Shown piece after piece: positions 63,737 to 64,000 of a stretch of DNA of 64,000 bases. This DNA is from Flavobacterium flevense. GTDB lineage: Bacteria > Bacteroidota > Bacteroidia > Flavobacteriales > Flavobacteriaceae. Made by a program: the position numbers and the translations under genes. The stretch is from NCBI RefSeq assembly GCF_900142775.1, contig NZ_FRCC01000001.1, forward strand, positions 496,001 to 560,000, read 5' to 3'. The number at the start of each line of letters is the position of its first letter. Within the stretch, counting starts at the first letter, position 1. The notes under the pieces were generated by a model, which worked only from the letters and a program-made list of their open reading frames with translations, did not search any database and was not told the origin of the DNA.

Positions 63737-64000
63737 CTAATAAGAGATATAATATATTTTCAATTCGATTTTATTTCCCGTGTTTTTTTGATTGCCCAAT
63801 ACCACTCTGTTTACTGCTTTTGAAATCGTAGGGATAGTTAGAATCAAGGCAAGTTTAGAGTCGGAAGTCTTAACCATTTCATTTTGCATAAAAGTTCCCA
63901 GTGGAATACTGTAACCAATATTTTCATCAAATTCATCCTCATCTTTATTGAGTATCGCATAAATAGGATTTCCCGTAGCCGAATTGAGCGTGCCGGAAAT
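63737..64000 (-). CDS. DUF4270 family lipoprotein, C-terminal end only
   Basis: The frame is open from the window end to a TAG at 63737-63739, giving 87 aa. The end (VNRVVLGNQKNTGNKIELKI then YYISY) is typical of DUF4270, a secreted Bacteroidota family. Its start lies outside the window. The stop codon touches the ATG of the outer-membrane protein gene. Confidence 0.8.
   Translation of the reverse strand: MSGTLNSATGNPIYAILNKDEDEFDENIGYSIPLGTFMQNEMVKTSDSKLALILTIPTISKAVNRVVLGNQKNTGNKIELKIYYISY

Overview
The window looks like an AT-rich Bacteroidota chromosome, most likely Flavobacterium or a close relative. The evidence is a SusC/SusD pair, a GntR regulator with a LacI-like sensor, DUF4270 and DUF6089 proteins, a second OmpH-type protein next to bamA, and many putative promoters fitting the Bacteroidetes consensus (TTG - about 19 nt - TAnnTTTG). 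No rRNA, tRNA, CRISPR array or complete insertion sequence was found. Species is not assignable from the sequence alone.

Layout. 1-876: 3' part of a protease IV (sppA) gene. 922-20474: a polysaccharide utilization locus (PUL) whose enzyme set fits pectin, especially rhamnogalacturonan I. It holds a GntR regulator, an esterase/GH43-like fusion, GH2, PL9, GH105, GH28, GH106, SusC and SusD. SusC/SusD would bind and import oligosaccharides, PL9 and GH28 cut the backbone, GH105 removes the unsaturated uronate left by the lyase, GH106 takes rhamnose, and GH2, the esterase and the GH43-like modules trim side chains and acyl groups. A tandem CAGGA motif lies upstream of GH105, GH106 and susC, and a perfect palindrome sits on the regulator's own promoter. 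20629-32898: housekeeping genes (AsmA-like, DUF2797, GH3-type adenylating enzyme, SRPBCC/VOC proteins, serB, clpX, clpP, tig), with several repeat-type intergenic elements from 28937 on.

33261-39936: a secreted unknown protein coupled to an alpha/beta hydrolase, a large GAF/multi-PAS histidine kinase overlapping its response regulator, and a MOSC protein. 39983-48875: a copper-handling island with a fused multicopper oxidase, a CopA-type P-type ATPase, an AraC regulator fused to a metal-binding domain, a DUF3347 lipoprotein, an outer-membrane protein, two periplasmic HMA proteins and a Cys-rich secreted protein. 48966-52425: a holin-like membrane protein and a two-gene GH43 operon.

52593-64000: alpha/beta hydrolase, pdxJ, then the cell-envelope run CBS protein - nadK - DUF6089 - uppS - bamA - two OmpH/Skp chaperones - murI, and on the other strand an outer-membrane protein preceded by a partial DUF4270 gene. 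The least explained content is intergenic: five structured or palindromic repeat elements, heptamer tandem repeats, and the PUL regulatory motifs.
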